From Amylibacter sp. IMCC11727 (lineage in GTDB: Bacteria; Pseudomonadota; Alphaproteobacteria; Rhodobacterales; Rhodobacteraceae), in the NCBI RefSeq assembly GCF_029854195.1, contig NZ_CP122960.1, forward strand, positions 310,001 through 374,000: a stretch of DNA of 64,000 nucleotides, read 5' to 3'. A model generated the notes under the pieces. That model saw only the letters and a program-made list of their open reading frames with translations, was not told the DNA's origin and did no database searches. The number at the start of each line of letters is the position of its first letter. The stretch's first letter is position 1. Made by a program: the position numbers and the translations under genes. Shown here piece by piece: positions 17,620-26,271 of the stretch.

Positions 17620-18114
17620 ATGTTACGCGTTGTTCTTACGGTTCTGTCCGTTTTGTTTGTTGTTTCCGCTTGTACGACGGAGCCGACCGATCCGAATCAG
17701 CGCAAGGTGTTCCGCATCAAGGCTGGTGACGTTTCAAAAATTCAGTTCCGTCATTTGGACACAGTGAATGCGCTGCGTCAGGCCCGTGGATTAAATCCGT
17801 TGCAGTTGTCATCGCAATTGACGGCGGCGGCGAAAACCCATGCGCTGGATATTTCCCGTCAAAACCGTCCGTGGCATTTTGGGTCGGATGGATCAAACCC
17901 GATCCAACGGGTGGAACGCACGGGGTATGCGGGCAGCATGTTGTCTGAGAACCTGTCCGAAACATTTGAAAACGATCTGGAAACACTGGAAGCGTGGATG
18001 CGCGATCCTGTCACGCGGGCGGGAATTTTGCACCCAGCCGCGCAGAACGTCGGCTTTAGCTGGCATCAGGAAAGCAACGGTAAAATCTGGTGGGTGCAGG
18101 TGATCGGGTCCTGA
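17620..18114 (+). CDS. CAP/SCP-domain lipoprotein
   Basis: 164 residues from the ATG preceded by GGGGTGA; a GTG at 17611 would add three residues. The lipobox is VVSAC, so it is probably a lipid-anchored envelope protein. The CAP domain shows LNALRQARGLNPLQLSSQLTAAA-type helices (pattern only), then HALDISRQNRPWHFGSDGSNP and SENLSE, which carry the family's His and Glu positions. Function of bacterial CAP lipoproteins is poorly known. It is convergent with the second L,D-transpeptidase gene. Confidence 0.88.
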   Translation: MLRVVLTVLSVLFVVSACTTEPTDPNQRKVFRIKAGDVSKIQFRHLDTVNALRQARGLNPLQLSSQLTAAAKTHALDISRQNRPWHFGSDGSNPIQRVERTGYAGSMLSENLSETFENDLETLEAWMRDPVTRAGILHPAAQNVGFSWHQESNGKIWWVQVIGS

Positions 18115-18142
18115 CCCTAAGACCTGATCTAACCCGAAACAA

Positions 18143-18637
18143 TTACGGTTTGATCAGGATCGGTGTGCCGTCTTTGACCATGGCGTAGATTTCTTCCATT
18201 TCCTTGTTGGTCACGGAAATACAACCTGCTGTCCAATCTGCCTTGTTTTTATCGGCAAAGAGCACCGGTCCGCCGTGGATGAAGATATCGCCGCCAGGGG
18301 ATACGCCTGCGGCGCGGGCTTTGGCGCGATCGGCGTTGTTGGGATAGCTGATGCCGATGGACAGGTGGAAAGCAGAGTTCGGATTGCGCCGATCAATGCG
18401 ATACACGCCTTCGGGGGTGCGGCCGTCACCTTCTTTGAATTTGTGGCCCTTTGGGGCAAAGCCGAGGTCCACATCATATTCTTTCAACGCTTTGGTGCCG
18501 TGCAGCAACCACATTTTGCGGGCGGTTTTATCGACCAAAACCTGCGTGACCTCGGGGCCATTGTAGGTTTTGAACTTCGACGGTTTGCCACAAGACAACA
18601 GCGCGAAAGTTGCCAGAATCATCATTAGATAGCGCAT
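18143..18637 (-). CDS. L,D-transpeptidase lipoprotein (ErfK/YkuD-like)
   Basis: 164 residues with lipobox LLSCG (Cys16) and a YkuD domain with His121 (IFIHGG) and Cys139 (WTAGCISVTN). It starts 3 bp after the rlmN stop and is co-transcribed with it. Predicted periplasmic activity on peptidoglycan. The catalytic motif differs from the Tat-exported copy (TAGCISV versus SNGCIGL), so the two belong to separate subgroups. Confidence 0.92.
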   Translation of the reverse strand: MRYLMMILATFALLSCGKPSKFKTYNGPEVTQVLVDKTARKMWLLHGTKALKEYDVDLGFAPKGHKFKEGDGRTPEGVYRIDRRNPNSAFHLSIGISYPNNADRAKARAAGVSPGGDIFIHGGPVLFADKNKADWTAGCISVTNKEMEEIYAMVKDGTPILIKP

Positions 18638-18640
18638 AGA

Positions 18641-19813
18641 TTATAGTCCCTCGATGCCGCGTTCCATTTCGGCGCGTGATTTGCGGGCGCGTTCTGTCGC
18701 GCTTTTGAGTTGTCCGCATGCGGCCATGATATCCTCACCACGGGGTTTGCGTACAGGGGAAGAATACCCCGCGGCATTCACAATATCGGCAAAGCGGTGG
18801 ATGCGGTTGTTGGATGAGCGTTCATAAGGTGCGCCCGGCCAAGGGTTGAACGGGATGAGGTTGATCTTGGCTGGAATGCCTTTGATCAATTCCACAAGGC
18901 GATGGGCGTCTTCGTCGCTGTCGTTCACGTCTTTGAGCATGACATATTCAAATGTGATGCGTTCGGCGTTTGAAAGGCGTGGGAAATCGCGACAGGCTTG
19001 CAACAGTTCGGCGATTTTGTGTTTGCGGTTGATGGGCACAAGTTTGTCGCGCACGTCATCCGTGGTGGCGTGGAAGGAAATGGCGAGCATACAGCCGATT
19101 TCTTCGCCGACGCGGTAAATCTCGGGCACGATGCCAGACGTGGATAGGGTGATGCGACGGCGCGAGAGAGCGATGCCTTCGTTGTCCATGGCGATTTTCA
19201 TGGCGTCGCGCACGTTGTCGGTGTTGTAGAGCGGTTCGCCCATGCCCATCAGCACAATGTTGGAGACGAGCCGTTTGTCGCCGGGTTCCAAATCCCATTC
19301 ATTAAGATCGTCGCGGGCCACCATGATTTGGCCGACGATTTCAGCAGCTGTGAGGTTGCGGACGAGTTTCTGGGTGCCTGTGTGACAGAAAGAGCAGGTC
19401 AGCGTGCAGCCCACTTGGGAAGAGACACAGAGCGTGCCGCGATCTGTTTCAGGGATGTAGACGGCTTCGACTTCGTGTCCGCCTTGAATGCGCAACAGGT
19501 ATTTGCGCGTGCCATCGGTCGAAACTTGTTTCGTGACGATTTCAGGGCGTGACAATTGGAATTGTGCAGCCAAATTTGCGCGAATGTCTTTGGACAGGTT
19601 CGTCATTTCGTCAAAGGATTGCACACCTTTTACGTACATCCACTGCCAGATTTGCGCGTGGCGCATTTTGATCTGTTTTTCTTTGATTCCAACGTTTTGC
19701 AACGCGTCCGTCAGTTGATCGCGGGTCAAACCGATGAGATTTGGCAAAGCATCACCATCCTGTTTGCGTGGGATGGTCAGAACGTTTGGTGTGATCGCTG
19801 TGGGTGTGGTCAT
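18641..19813 (-). CDS. rlmN: 23S rRNA (adenine-2503-C2)/tRNA (adenine-37-C2) methyltransferase
   Basis: Radical SAM enzyme that methylates A2503 of 23S rRNA and A37 of some tRNAs. About 390 residues. The radical SAM cysteines are Cys136-x3-Cys140-x2-Cys143 (QVGCTLTCSFCHTG), the glycine-rich GMGEPL block is present, and the C-terminal methyl-carrying cysteine is about Cys366 (MAACGQL). The ATG at 19813 is chosen; a TTG four codons upstream is possible. A terminator of the IalB-like gene lies just upstream. Confidence 0.95.
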   Translation of the reverse strand: MTTPTAITPNVLTIPRKQDGDALPNLIGLTRDQLTDALQNVGIKEKQIKMRHAQIWQWMYVKGVQSFDEMTNLSKDIRANLAAQFQLSRPEIVTKQVSTDGTRKYLLRIQGGHEVEAVYIPETDRGTLCVSSQVGCTLTCSFCHTGTQKLVRNLTAAEIVGQIMVARDDLNEWDLEPGDKRLVSNIVLMGMGEPLYNTDNVRDAMKIAMDNEGIALSRRRITLSTSGIVPEIYRVGEEIGCMLAISFHATTDDVRDKLVPINRKHKIAELLQACRDFPRLSNAERITFEYVMLKDVNDSDEDAHRLVELIKGIPAKINLIPFNPWPGAPYERSSNNRIHRFADIVNAAGYSSPVRKPRGEDIMAACGQLKSATERARKSRAEMERGIEGL

Positions 19814-19826
19814 GGGTGTGTCCAAT

Positions 19827-19857
19827 GAAAAGCCCCCAATCGCGGGGATTGAGGGCT
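19827..19857 (-). terminator. Terminator of IalB-like gene
   Basis: On the minus strand the stem AGCCCTCAATC/GATTGGGGGCT (one G-U pair) is followed by TTTT, 32 bp after the stop. Confidence 0.75.
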
Positions 19858-19889
19858 AATATAGCATGATCTTGAGATTTGGAAGCGTC

Positions 19890-20420
19890 TTAACCGCAGC
19901 GCTTTTCTGCTTCTGCCAATGCGGCGGTAAAGCCGGAGAGGGAGAAAGTGTCTTTTGTGAGCGTACCACGACGGGATTGCGCAGACACGATGGCAGATGA
20001 ACCGCGCTTCAGTGCTTCGCGAATTTTGCTGTCGTCGGTTGCTGTAGCGGGCCATGCGTATTCGCCATCTACGAACAGGTCGAACTTGCTACCGCCGATG
20101 TCCAGCTGAACTGGCTTGTCAGGGTCAAATGGGTAGCCGCCAGTGAAGGACACTTGGCCATTGATCCCATTTGCAGGGCGGTATGTGACCCACAGCAGAA
20201 TGTCGGAACGGCGGGCGGACACAACTTGGCCGCCGCGTGTGTTCACAACTTTGGTGGGTTTGGACACAACCCAGCATTCTTTGGTTGGTTGATCTTCGAC
20301 GAAGACAGACCAATCTGTTTTCGCGTCAACACGGTTGGTGGATTCCTGTGCGTATGCCACGCTGGCCGCTGCCAGACACATGGCCATAAAGCCACAGGTA
20401 TATGCCATTGAACGTATCAT
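19890..20420 (-). CDS. Invasion-associated locus B (IalB) family protein
   Basis: 176 residues from the ATG at 20420 (GAGAGA upstream). The signal peptide ends in AYAQ at about residue 25. The mature part shows the IalB pattern: DWSVFVE, ECWVVSKP, WVTYRP, the GGSKFDLFVDGEYAWP block and a late RRGTLTKDTFSLSGF, with cysteines near both ends. These are periplasmic beta-rich proteins of unknown biochemistry, widespread in free-living alphaproteobacteria, so the invasion name is historical. Confidence 0.85.
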   Translation of the reverse strand: MIRSMAYTCGFMAMCLAAASVAYAQESTNRVDAKTDWSVFVEDQPTKECWVVSKPTKVVNTRGGQVVSARRSDILLWVTYRPANGINGQVSFTGGYPFDPDKPVQLDIGGSKFDLFVDGEYAWPATATDDSKIREALKRGSSAIVSAQSRRGTLTKDTFSLSGFTAALAEAEKRCG

Positions 20421-20598
20421 GTTTTCTCTCAGCCTTTGAACTGAAATTGTTTTTGCCTCTTGTCGCATTTTTGCGATCACCTCTTTAATACGGGAACAAT
20501 GTGGTATTCTTGTGGCGCAATTCATACGAAAGTGTCAGTAAATTTGCCAGTAGGCGGGGTAAAACGCCGCAGTTTTCGGCGGAAAATGGAGCAAAATC

Positions 20599-21612
20599 AT
20601 GGGTTCTTGGGTGAATGTGGCAGAAGTGTGGCGTGGGCCGTTTTTGGAATGCGTGCATCGCGGGCGGGCCGTGATTTGCGATTCAAGCGGGGATGTGATC
20701 GCCGAATGGGGGGATAGCAGCGCGGTGACTTTGCCGCGGTCGTCTTCGAAGATGCTGCAAGCTTTGCCGTTGATCGAAAGCGGCGCGGCAGCGAAATTTG
20801 GGCTGACGGCGGAGCATTTGGCGTTGTCTTGTGCATCGCATGAAGGGGCGCAAATTCACACGGATCGGGTGGATAAGTGGCTGGCAGAGCTGGGTCTGGG
20901 AGAGCGCGACTTGCGCTGTGGGCCGCAAGAGCCGCGCGGATGTTTGGAACGTGACGCGTTGATTTGTGCAGGCAAAGCGTTTGATCGGACGCACAATAAT
21001 TGTTCAGGCAAACATTCGGGGTTTTTGACGTTGAATAAGCATCTGGGTGGTGGTTCAGAATATGTGGAGCCAGATCATCCCGTGCAGCAGGCGGTATTGG
21101 CCGCGTTCGAGGAGATGACGGGAGAAACCGCAGCGGGGTTTGGGATTGATGGGTGTTCTGCGCCCAATTTCGCCAGCTCGTTGCGTGGTGTGGCGACGGC
21201 CATGGCACGCATGGCAAACCCAGCAGGTTTGGGGGCGGTGCGCGATGCGGCGGCGCGGGATTTGGTTGCGGCCATGAAAGCGCATCCCGATTTGGTTGCG
21301 GGTGAAGGCCGCGCCTGTACAGAGCTAATGAACGCTATGGACGGACAAACCGTGGTTAAGACCGGAGCAGAGGGCGTGTTTATTGCAATTCTGCCAGAGC
21401 GTGGTTTGGGTGTGGCGTTAAAGATCGAAGACGGGGCAACACGGGCATCGGAATGCGCCATGGCGGCGTTGCTGGTGCGTTTGGGTGTGGCGGATGCCAA
21501 TCATCCAGATGTGGTGAAACGGTTGCGCCCCACACAATATAATTTTGCAGGGCTGGAGGTTGGATCCATCCAGCCCGCGCAAGAATTTTTTGCAGATGGT
21601 GCGTTGATTTAG
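20599..21612 (+). CDS. Asparaginase (COG4448 family)
   Basis: 337 residues of the asparaginase II-like family (PF06089) related to Rhizobium inducible asparaginase; hydrolyses L-asparagine to aspartate and ammonia. Visible blocks are RSSSKMLQALPLIESGAA, LALSCASHEGA, RTHNNCSGKHSGFL with the family's key Ser/Lys, and GIDGCSAPNFA. GGAGC precedes the ATG. It is convergent with the next gene, with a 4-bp stop overlap. Confidence 0.92.
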   Translation: MGSWVNVAEVWRGPFLECVHRGRAVICDSSGDVIAEWGDSSAVTLPRSSSKMLQALPLIESGAAAKFGLTAEHLALSCASHEGAQIHTDRVDKWLAELGLGERDLRCGPQEPRGCLERDALICAGKAFDRTHNNCSGKHSGFLTLNKHLGGGSEYVEPDHPVQQAVLAAFEEMTGETAAGFGIDGCSAPNFASSLRGVATAMARMANPAGLGAVRDAAARDLVAAMKAHPDLVAGEGRACTELMNAMDGQTVVKTGAEGVFIAILPERGLGVALKIEDGATRASECAMAALLVRLGVADANHPDVVKRLRPTQYNFAGLEVGSIQPAQEFFADGALI

Positions 21613-21998
21613 GATTGGAGCGGTTCGTCTGGAAAGTTGATCGCGTCGTATAGGGCGCGTTCTCCTTGGCGTAGCAAGCGGTTGCTGATTGCGGCGATGG
21701 CGACGAAATCGTTGCTGTCGATTGCCGATACGAGGTCTCGTGCGACTGTGGCAAATTTCATCAAGCCGATTTGTTCGCTGATCGCCACAAGGCCCGATGC
21801 GATTTTGGCGGTTTTTTCCAAATCGCCGTTCATCAGAGCGTATTCCATGCGGCTGAGCCTGTCGGATACTTCGAATGTGGCACGTTCCACCACATCGCGG
21901 CTGGATTCCAAGCCAAGCGCCGTTTGCAGGCTTACAATGGCGTTGTGTTCCACCATTGAGGGTTCATTGATCGTCAAATATTGGATGTTGTTTGTCAT
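21609..21998 (-). CDS. Conserved helical hypothetical protein
   Basis: About 129 residues (ATG at 21998; an ATG at 22058 would add 20). Almost entirely helical by composition, soluble, without cysteines. Sequence such as FEVSDRLSRMEYALMNGDLEKTAKIASGLVAISEQIGL recalls a phosphotransfer-type four-helix bundle, but the expected HxxRG histidine is absent. Not recognised. Its stop overlaps the asparaginase stop. Confidence 0.65.
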   Translation of the reverse strand: MTNNIQYLTINEPSMVEHNAIVSLQTALGLESSRDVVERATFEVSDRLSRMEYALMNGDLEKTAKIASGLVAISEQIGLMKFATVARDLVSAIDSNDFVAIAAISNRLLRQGERALYDAINFPDEPLQS

Positions 21999-22139
21999 AT
22001 TGAATACTCGCTTTGTCCCATTTTTCCCATCTGCACCATAGGATTGGACCTGTTTCACAATTCTTACCTGCTAAAATTGTAGAGGTTGTAATTTGTGCCT
22101 AACTTTAGCAAAAGGGCTCAAAATAAGGAGTGTTGTGAC

Positions 22140-22802
22140 ATGAAATTTGCGAAACCCCTGCCGAGCTCTATTGCGAACCGTTATCTGGGTTGGCGGGCGA
22201 CGACTTACGAAGAAAATCAAGCATGGTACACCAAGTTGGCTGATGAAGGACAACACCCCCGTGGTATGATCATTTCGTGCTGTGACAGCCGTGTGCATGC
22301 CACATCCATGTTTGGGGCGGATACGGGTGAGTATTTCATGCACCGCAATATCGCGAATTTGGTGCCGCCTTATGCTCCTGACAAGGATTATCACGGGACA
22401 TCTGCGGCGATTGAATATGCGGTGAATGCGCTGCGTGTGGTGAACCTGATTGTCATGGGTCATACGCAATGTGGCGGTGTTCTGGGCTGTCACGCTATGT
22501 GTTCTGGCAACGCGCCAGAGCTGGAGAAAGACTCCAGCTTTGTGGGGCGGTGGATGGATATTCTGCGCCCAGGATATGAACGGGTTGTGGCCGAAGGCGG
22601 TGATGAAGCAACACAAATCACGGCATTGGAAAAACAGGCGATTTTGGTTTCATTGGAAAACCTGATGACATTCCCATTTGTCAAAGAGCGCGTGGAAAGT
22701 GGTGAGCTGGCCTTGCACGGCGTTTCGATTGATATTCGGTCAGGGGATTTGCAGCAGTACGATGCGGATTCAAATTCATTTGTTCCCGTCCGCAAAAACT
22801 AA
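22140..22802 (+). CDS. Beta-class carbonic anhydrase
   Basis: 220 residues from the ATG preceded by AAGGAG. Zinc ligands and the catalytic dyad are visible: Cys47-x-Asp49-x-Arg51 (CCDSR), His108 and Cys111 (GHTQCGG). Interconverts CO2 and bicarbonate; cytoplasmic. The stretch at about 115-135, LGCHAMCSGNAPELEKD, is an insertion-like region typical of the proteobacterial clade. It stands alone, with a terminator shared with the convergent gene. Confidence 0.94.
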   Translation: MKFAKPLPSSIANRYLGWRATTYEENQAWYTKLADEGQHPRGMIISCCDSRVHATSMFGADTGEYFMHRNIANLVPPYAPDKDYHGTSAAIEYAVNALRVVNLIVMGHTQCGGVLGCHAMCSGNAPELEKDSSFVGRWMDILRPGYERVVAEGGDEATQITALEKQAILVSLENLMTFPFVKERVESGELALHGVSIDIRSGDLQQYDADSNSFVPVRKN

Positions 22803-22805
22803 AGA

Positions 22806-22835
22806 AAAACGGCGGTGCCCAGATTGGGCACCGCC
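22806..22835 (-). terminator. Terminator between carbonic anhydrase and secreted protein genes
   Basis: A perfect 11-bp stem, GGCGGTGCCCA/TGGGCACCGCC, with a 3-nt loop. On the minus strand it is followed by GTTTTTC, so it best terminates the 22844 gene; it may also stop the carbonic anhydrase transcript. Confidence 0.75.
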
Positions 22836-22843
22836 CAGCAGAT

Positions 22844-23212
22844 TTAGTCTGTGAAAGCGAACCCTTTTGGGCGCACAGTGCCAATGACGGCGCATTTTCC
22901 AAGATCACCGCGATTTTCGTTGCACACCCGAAGTGCAACCACGTGTGCCGCATCAATAGATGCAGCGCCCATGGCGATGCCTGCCGTTGCCACAGGCCCA
23001 TCTGAACCACAGCCAGCCCCAACGACAGTTGGAACGGCATAGGCCGAGAACACAGGTTTGCCGATGGCCCATTTTGCCAATGCCGCGTGGGTTTCGGGGC
23101 ATAGGCCAGCGGGCATGACGATTTCGGTGGTGCTGTGCCCTTCGGCCACAGATGCTGTTTGGTAAAGAAAGCCTGCCGTTACAAAGGCAGAAATCGCGAA
23201 GAGGTTTTTCAT
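22844..23212 (-). CDS. Small secreted four-cysteine protein, paralogue 1
   Basis: 122 residues: signal peptide (about 1-22, ending SVA) then the mature start EGHSTTEI. Conserved blocks shared with the genes ending at 23449 and 25773 are a PAGLCP-type first Cys, the helix ALAKWAIGKPVFSAYAVP, a second Cys, and the C-terminal VCNENRGDLGKCAVIGTV with Cys three and four. The even number of cysteines suggests two disulfides in the periplasm or outside. The C-terminal block faintly recalls DUF4189. Function unknown. Confidence 0.75.
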   Translation of the reverse strand: MKNLFAISAFVTAGFLYQTASVAEGHSTTEIVMPAGLCPETHAALAKWAIGKPVFSAYAVPTVVGAGCGSDGPVATAGIAMGAASIDAAHVVALRVCNENRGDLGKCAVIGTVRPKGFAFTD

Positions 23213-23349
23213 TGGTCATCCTGTTTGGTGTTCCATCCGTGCAGCTTGTGCATTGGATGTTGGATGACTGCAGTCTGACGCGTGTCCTTTAAGACGTGGT
23301 AAATGGATGCTTAAAATTTGATGCGTCGCAGGTTGTTTTTGTTTGGCCT

Positions 23350-23390
23350 AAAACGACAATGGCAGCTCCCAGAAGCTGGAAGCTGCCATT
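23350..23390 (-). terminator. Terminator of secreted paralogue 2
   Basis: On the minus strand the perfect 10-bp stem AATGGCAGCT/AGCTGCCATT (23358-23390) is followed by GTCGTTTT. Confidence 0.65.
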
Positions 23391-23448
23391 GACCTTCTCC
23401 TCCCCAGTGAAGGCGCGGTGCCGTCGAAGAAGGTCCCCTACTAAACTG

Positions 23449-23808
23449 TTATTTCAGGCGTACTGTGCCGATGATGACGCAGCGGCCGAAGTCACCACGG
23501 TTGTCGTTGCAAACTTTCAATGCCGCTTTGCGGGCTTCTTTCCGATCGCTTGAAGTGGCGATGCCAGCTGTGACAGGCTCGCCCTTATCTCCACATCTGG
23601 CGGTGCGTGATGTGGGAACGGCATAAGCCGAGAATTGCGATTTGCCGTAAGCCCAACGGGCCATAGCGTGTTTTGCGTCAGGGCAGAGACCTGCGGGTAC
23701 TTCGACCACGTAGTCTTTTGCGCTGTATCCATGGCCGTCTGCCAAAGTTGCTGTCGGTGCCACGAAAATGGCGGCTGCGACCGCTGAAATAGTGAAAAAT
23801 GTCTTCAT
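23449..23808 (-). CDS. Small secreted four-cysteine protein, paralogue 2
   Basis: 119 residues: signal peptide ending LA, mature start DGHGYSAKDY. It shares with paralogue 1 the VPAGLCPDAKHAMARWAYGK block, SAYAVP, and KVCNDNRGDFGRCVIIGTV at the C-terminus; four cysteines are in register. GGGGAAT lies before the ATG. It is separated from paralogue 1 by 236 bp with no other gene, so the pair looks like a tandem duplication. Function unknown. Confidence 0.75.
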   Translation of the reverse strand: MKTFFTISAVAAAIFVAPTATLADGHGYSAKDYVVEVPAGLCPDAKHAMARWAYGKSQFSAYAVPTSRTARCGDKGEPVTAGIATSSDRKEARKAALKVCNDNRGDFGRCVIIGTVRLK

Positions 23809-23911
23809 TTGGATTCCCCTTCCAATTTTTTTATACGGCAGGTTAATGTGTCCGCCGCCCCTATGGAGTCAGGTGGTATCCCGTTGGCTGAGTTCAAGTT
23901 TATGAGGTGGA

Positions 23912-23955
23912 AAAAGGTAAATTTACCGCGTAATGTATTGTAATTACGCGGTAAA
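23912..23955 (-). terminator. Terminator of DUF4139 gene
   Basis: A perfect 13-bp stem, TTTACCGCGTAAT/ATTACGCGGTAAA (23922-23955), with an 8-nt loop lies 27 bp after the stop on the minus strand and is followed within 7 bases by CTTTTT. A T-rich tract also lies on its plus-strand side. Confidence 0.8.
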
Positions 23956-23981
23956 AATTTTGTTTTTTTAGGTTGGGTAGA

Positions 23982-25664
23982 CTATTTTTGCACCGGTACC
24001 TGACCAGATGGCCATTTCATTTGATAGCCAAAGTTGACGATTTCGGTGTCGCCTGCGCCCAAATTCAAGTCCCAAACCAGAACACCTCGCTTGCCTTTGC
24101 GGTTTTCATCGCTGGGGCGTGGGCTGGCATCCATGCGGATCACGAGGTCTTCGTTTTCGGATGTGGGGATTACGTCGAGCAGTTTGACGGGCATGTCATA
24201 GCTGAGCGATGAGATCAGAGTTGTGCGGAATGACCGATTGATTTCGGACTTTGATGTGATGAAGCCACTGTCGCCTTCTTCGACGGACAGTATGTCGCGT
24301 TTCAGCTGGATGCCATAGAGCGGGCCAAGGCCAACTGGTTCGTCCTGATTGGGCACGAGTTGCGGGAGGTATGTATCGCCAATCAAAGTGCCATCGCGGT
24401 GCAGACTGACAGGACCAGAGAGCAGCACGCCCCCTGTTTCATTCTTCAGATCGGTATAGAGGAATGGGTTTTCATCCTGTGCGGCGTTGGCCATGGCATA
24501 GAGATCGAGGTCAAACGTCAGCGTGTCGATGTTGAAAGACGTGGATTCTGTTTTCCAGTCTACCGCGTTGGTTCCAAGGTTGAACAAAAGCGTTTGGCCC
24601 GAGAAGGATACGCCAATCGCGGATTCCTCTTGGGTTTCGATGACAGGTTCTGCAAGGGCATCACCCATCACGCGGCGGTTGGCTTCGTAGCTGGCGCCGC
24701 TGATAGATTTGGTTTTGCGCAGACGGGCTTCATCCACCAACGTGCGCAGATCGGATTGCGGAATGCGTGTGCCGATCTGATCTGCCAGATTGGCCGTGGA
24801 CAATGTGACGTTCACATTTGCCCAATCATCGAGCGGTTTTTCGCCTTGGTTGCCGACAAAGATATTCGCCTTGCGGTGCAATTGAAGCACGCCTGTGTCG
24901 CCGTCTTGGTCCAGTTCAGCAACATAGTAAGGTTGCCAGCTGGCGGTTTCGAGATTGTCGAATTCAATGGTGACGGATTGGGGCGAGGCGACGTCGATGT
25001 CTGTGGTGATTTGGATCAGTTCCACATGCGATTCAGGCTGTACCGAAGCGAGAGTTTCGCGGGCTTCGGTTACGGCTTTTCGCAGGGCTTTACGCTGTGG
25101 TTCCATCGCCAAAAGATTGGTTTTGGCCTGTGCAAGTGCGAGGGATGCTTGTTTTGTAGTGTCCCCAAGGGCCTGAGCCACGGCAAGGATTTGTTCTGCG
25201 TTCAAGCCCGCATCGGGAGTTCCGAACCCAGTTTCGGCAGTGACCTGAAGCAACTGCAATTGTGTTTGCGCGGCGGTTAAGTCCGCCTGTTTCGCTTCAT
25301 AGTCCTGTTCAAAGGATCGCTGTTTGGCGATTGCGGCTTCTAGGGCTGCTTGTGCGGAGAGCTCTTCGGCGGACGGTGGGCGAATTACGGGAGTGGCAAA
25401 GTCTGTACCCGCGGCCTGTGAAATGATGCGCACGGCATTTGTGTCACCAAACCGCGTGTCGAGTACAGATTTGCCCCAGTTTTGTCGTGGCAGATGCACG
25501 ATTACGGTGTGCCGCCCTGCGGGGAGTTCCACATCCGCAGAATAGGTGACGACACCGCCTGCCCCTGTAATGAGCGCGGCGGTCACGTTTGTGTCGGGTT
25601 CAAACGTGTCTGCGAAAGCGGGCAAAGCGGTGGTGATCATAAGACCAGCGAGGAGAGTGCGCAT
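23982..25664 (-). CDS. DUF4139 (MuiA-like) exported protein
   Basis: 560 residues from the ATG at 25664. The signal peptide ends in AFA. The N-terminal part (DUF4140-like) carries GGVVTYSADVELPAGRHTVIVHLP, then a coiled coil at about 100-210 rich in Ala/Gln/Glu (AALEAAIAKQRSFEQDYEAKQ pattern), then a beta-rich DUF4139 region with NLETASWQPYY, the IFVGNQGEKPLDDWANVNVTLSTA pattern and the ending VLVWDLNLGAGDTEIVNFGYQMKWP. Relatives are annotated as mucoidy inhibitor A; the mechanism is unknown. It lies between secreted paralogues 2 and 3. Confidence 0.85.
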   Translation of the reverse strand: MRTLLAGLMITTALPAFADTFEPDTNVTAALITGAGGVVTYSADVELPAGRHTVIVHLPRQNWGKSVLDTRFGDTNAVRIISQAAGTDFATPVIRPPSAEELSAQAALEAAIAKQRSFEQDYEAKQADLTAAQTQLQLLQVTAETGFGTPDAGLNAEQILAVAQALGDTTKQASLALAQAKTNLLAMEPQRKALRKAVTEARETLASVQPESHVELIQITTDIDVASPQSVTIEFDNLETASWQPYYVAELDQDGDTGVLQLHRKANIFVGNQGEKPLDDWANVNVTLSTANLADQIGTRIPQSDLRTLVDEARLRKTKSISGASYEANRRVMGDALAEPVIETQEESAIGVSFSGQTLLFNLGTNAVDWKTESTSFNIDTLTFDLDLYAMANAAQDENPFLYTDLKNETGGVLLSGPVSLHRDGTLIGDTYLPQLVPNQDEPVGLGPLYGIQLKRDILSVEEGDSGFITSKSEINRSFRTTLISSLSYDMPVKLLDVIPTSENEDLVIRMDASPRPSDENRKGKRGVLVWDLNLGAGDTEIVNFGYQMKWPSGQVPVQK

Positions 25665-25772
25665 CGTAAATCCAATCTGTTGTACTGCAAACAAAGTAAG
25701 CCGTGCGAGCAGCGTACCGCAACACACGCAATATTTCAGACGCACGTCATCCATGAGTCCTTGGAAAATAAT

Positions 25773-26138
25773 TTATTTATTGTTGAGTGTGCCGATGACC
25801 ACGCACCAATCCAGGCGTTTGTTGTCTTGTGTACATTTTGCCAGTGCTTTGGTGGTGGCAAGGAATTTCACCTTGGCGTGGGATGCTGCGTAGAGTTTTG
25901 AATTGCGATCAATGTCAAAGCAATCGGCGGCGGCCTGTTCTGATGTGATGGTGGTGACATAGGCGGTGTATTGTGTTTCATCCGCCGCCCAGCGTTCCAA
26001 GATGTTTCGGGTTTTCGTGCAGATGTTTTTCGGCACTTCGAGTAAGAGCCCGCCGCCACTGTGCCCATCGGCAAAGATAGGTGTGGCGCACAAGAGAGAA
26101 GCCGCTATGGCAGCGACGCTGAGTGGTTTGAGAGTCAT
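25773..26138 (-). CDS. Small secreted four-cysteine protein, paralogue 3 (divergent)
   Basis: 121 residues from the ATG at 26138; an upstream in-frame ATG at 26177 would bury the signal peptide. Signal peptide ending IFA, mature start DGHSGGG, as in paralogue 2. It keeps the order and approximate spacing of the four cysteines (NIC, ADC, AKC, DWC), ERWAADETQYTAYV in place of ARWAYGKSQFSAYA, and the closing WCVVIGTL. It starts upstream of, and on the same strand as, the DUF4139 gene. Function unknown. Confidence 0.72.
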   Translation of the reverse strand: MTLKPLSVAAIAASLLCATPIFADGHSGGGLLLEVPKNICTKTRNILERWAADETQYTAYVTTITSEQAAADCFDIDRNSKLYAASHAKVKFLATTKALAKCTQDNKRLDWCVVIGTLNNK

Positions 26139-26234
26139 GGATTTTCCCCTGAAGTCATTTTCCAAATATCGAAACATGCTGCTCTAAATTGTCAGCTTGG
26201 AAGAATGGTAGCAAAGGGAAAGAGTCGTGGCAAA

Positions 26235-26267
26235 TTTTAGGGGCGCACTGGATGCACGCCCCTAAAT
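26235..26267 (-). terminator. Terminator after asd
   Basis: On the minus strand the stem TTTAGGGGCG/CGCCCCTAAA is followed by ATTT, 5 bp after the stop codon. Confidence 0.8.
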
Positions 26268-26271
26268 GGAA

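Noticed and set aside
24360..25280. Plus-strand frame of 306 residues over the DUF4139 gene
   Set aside because: Antisense shadow of a gene with signal peptide, coiled coil and DUF4139 pattern; composition rich in Gly/Phe/Cys with no recognisable domain.
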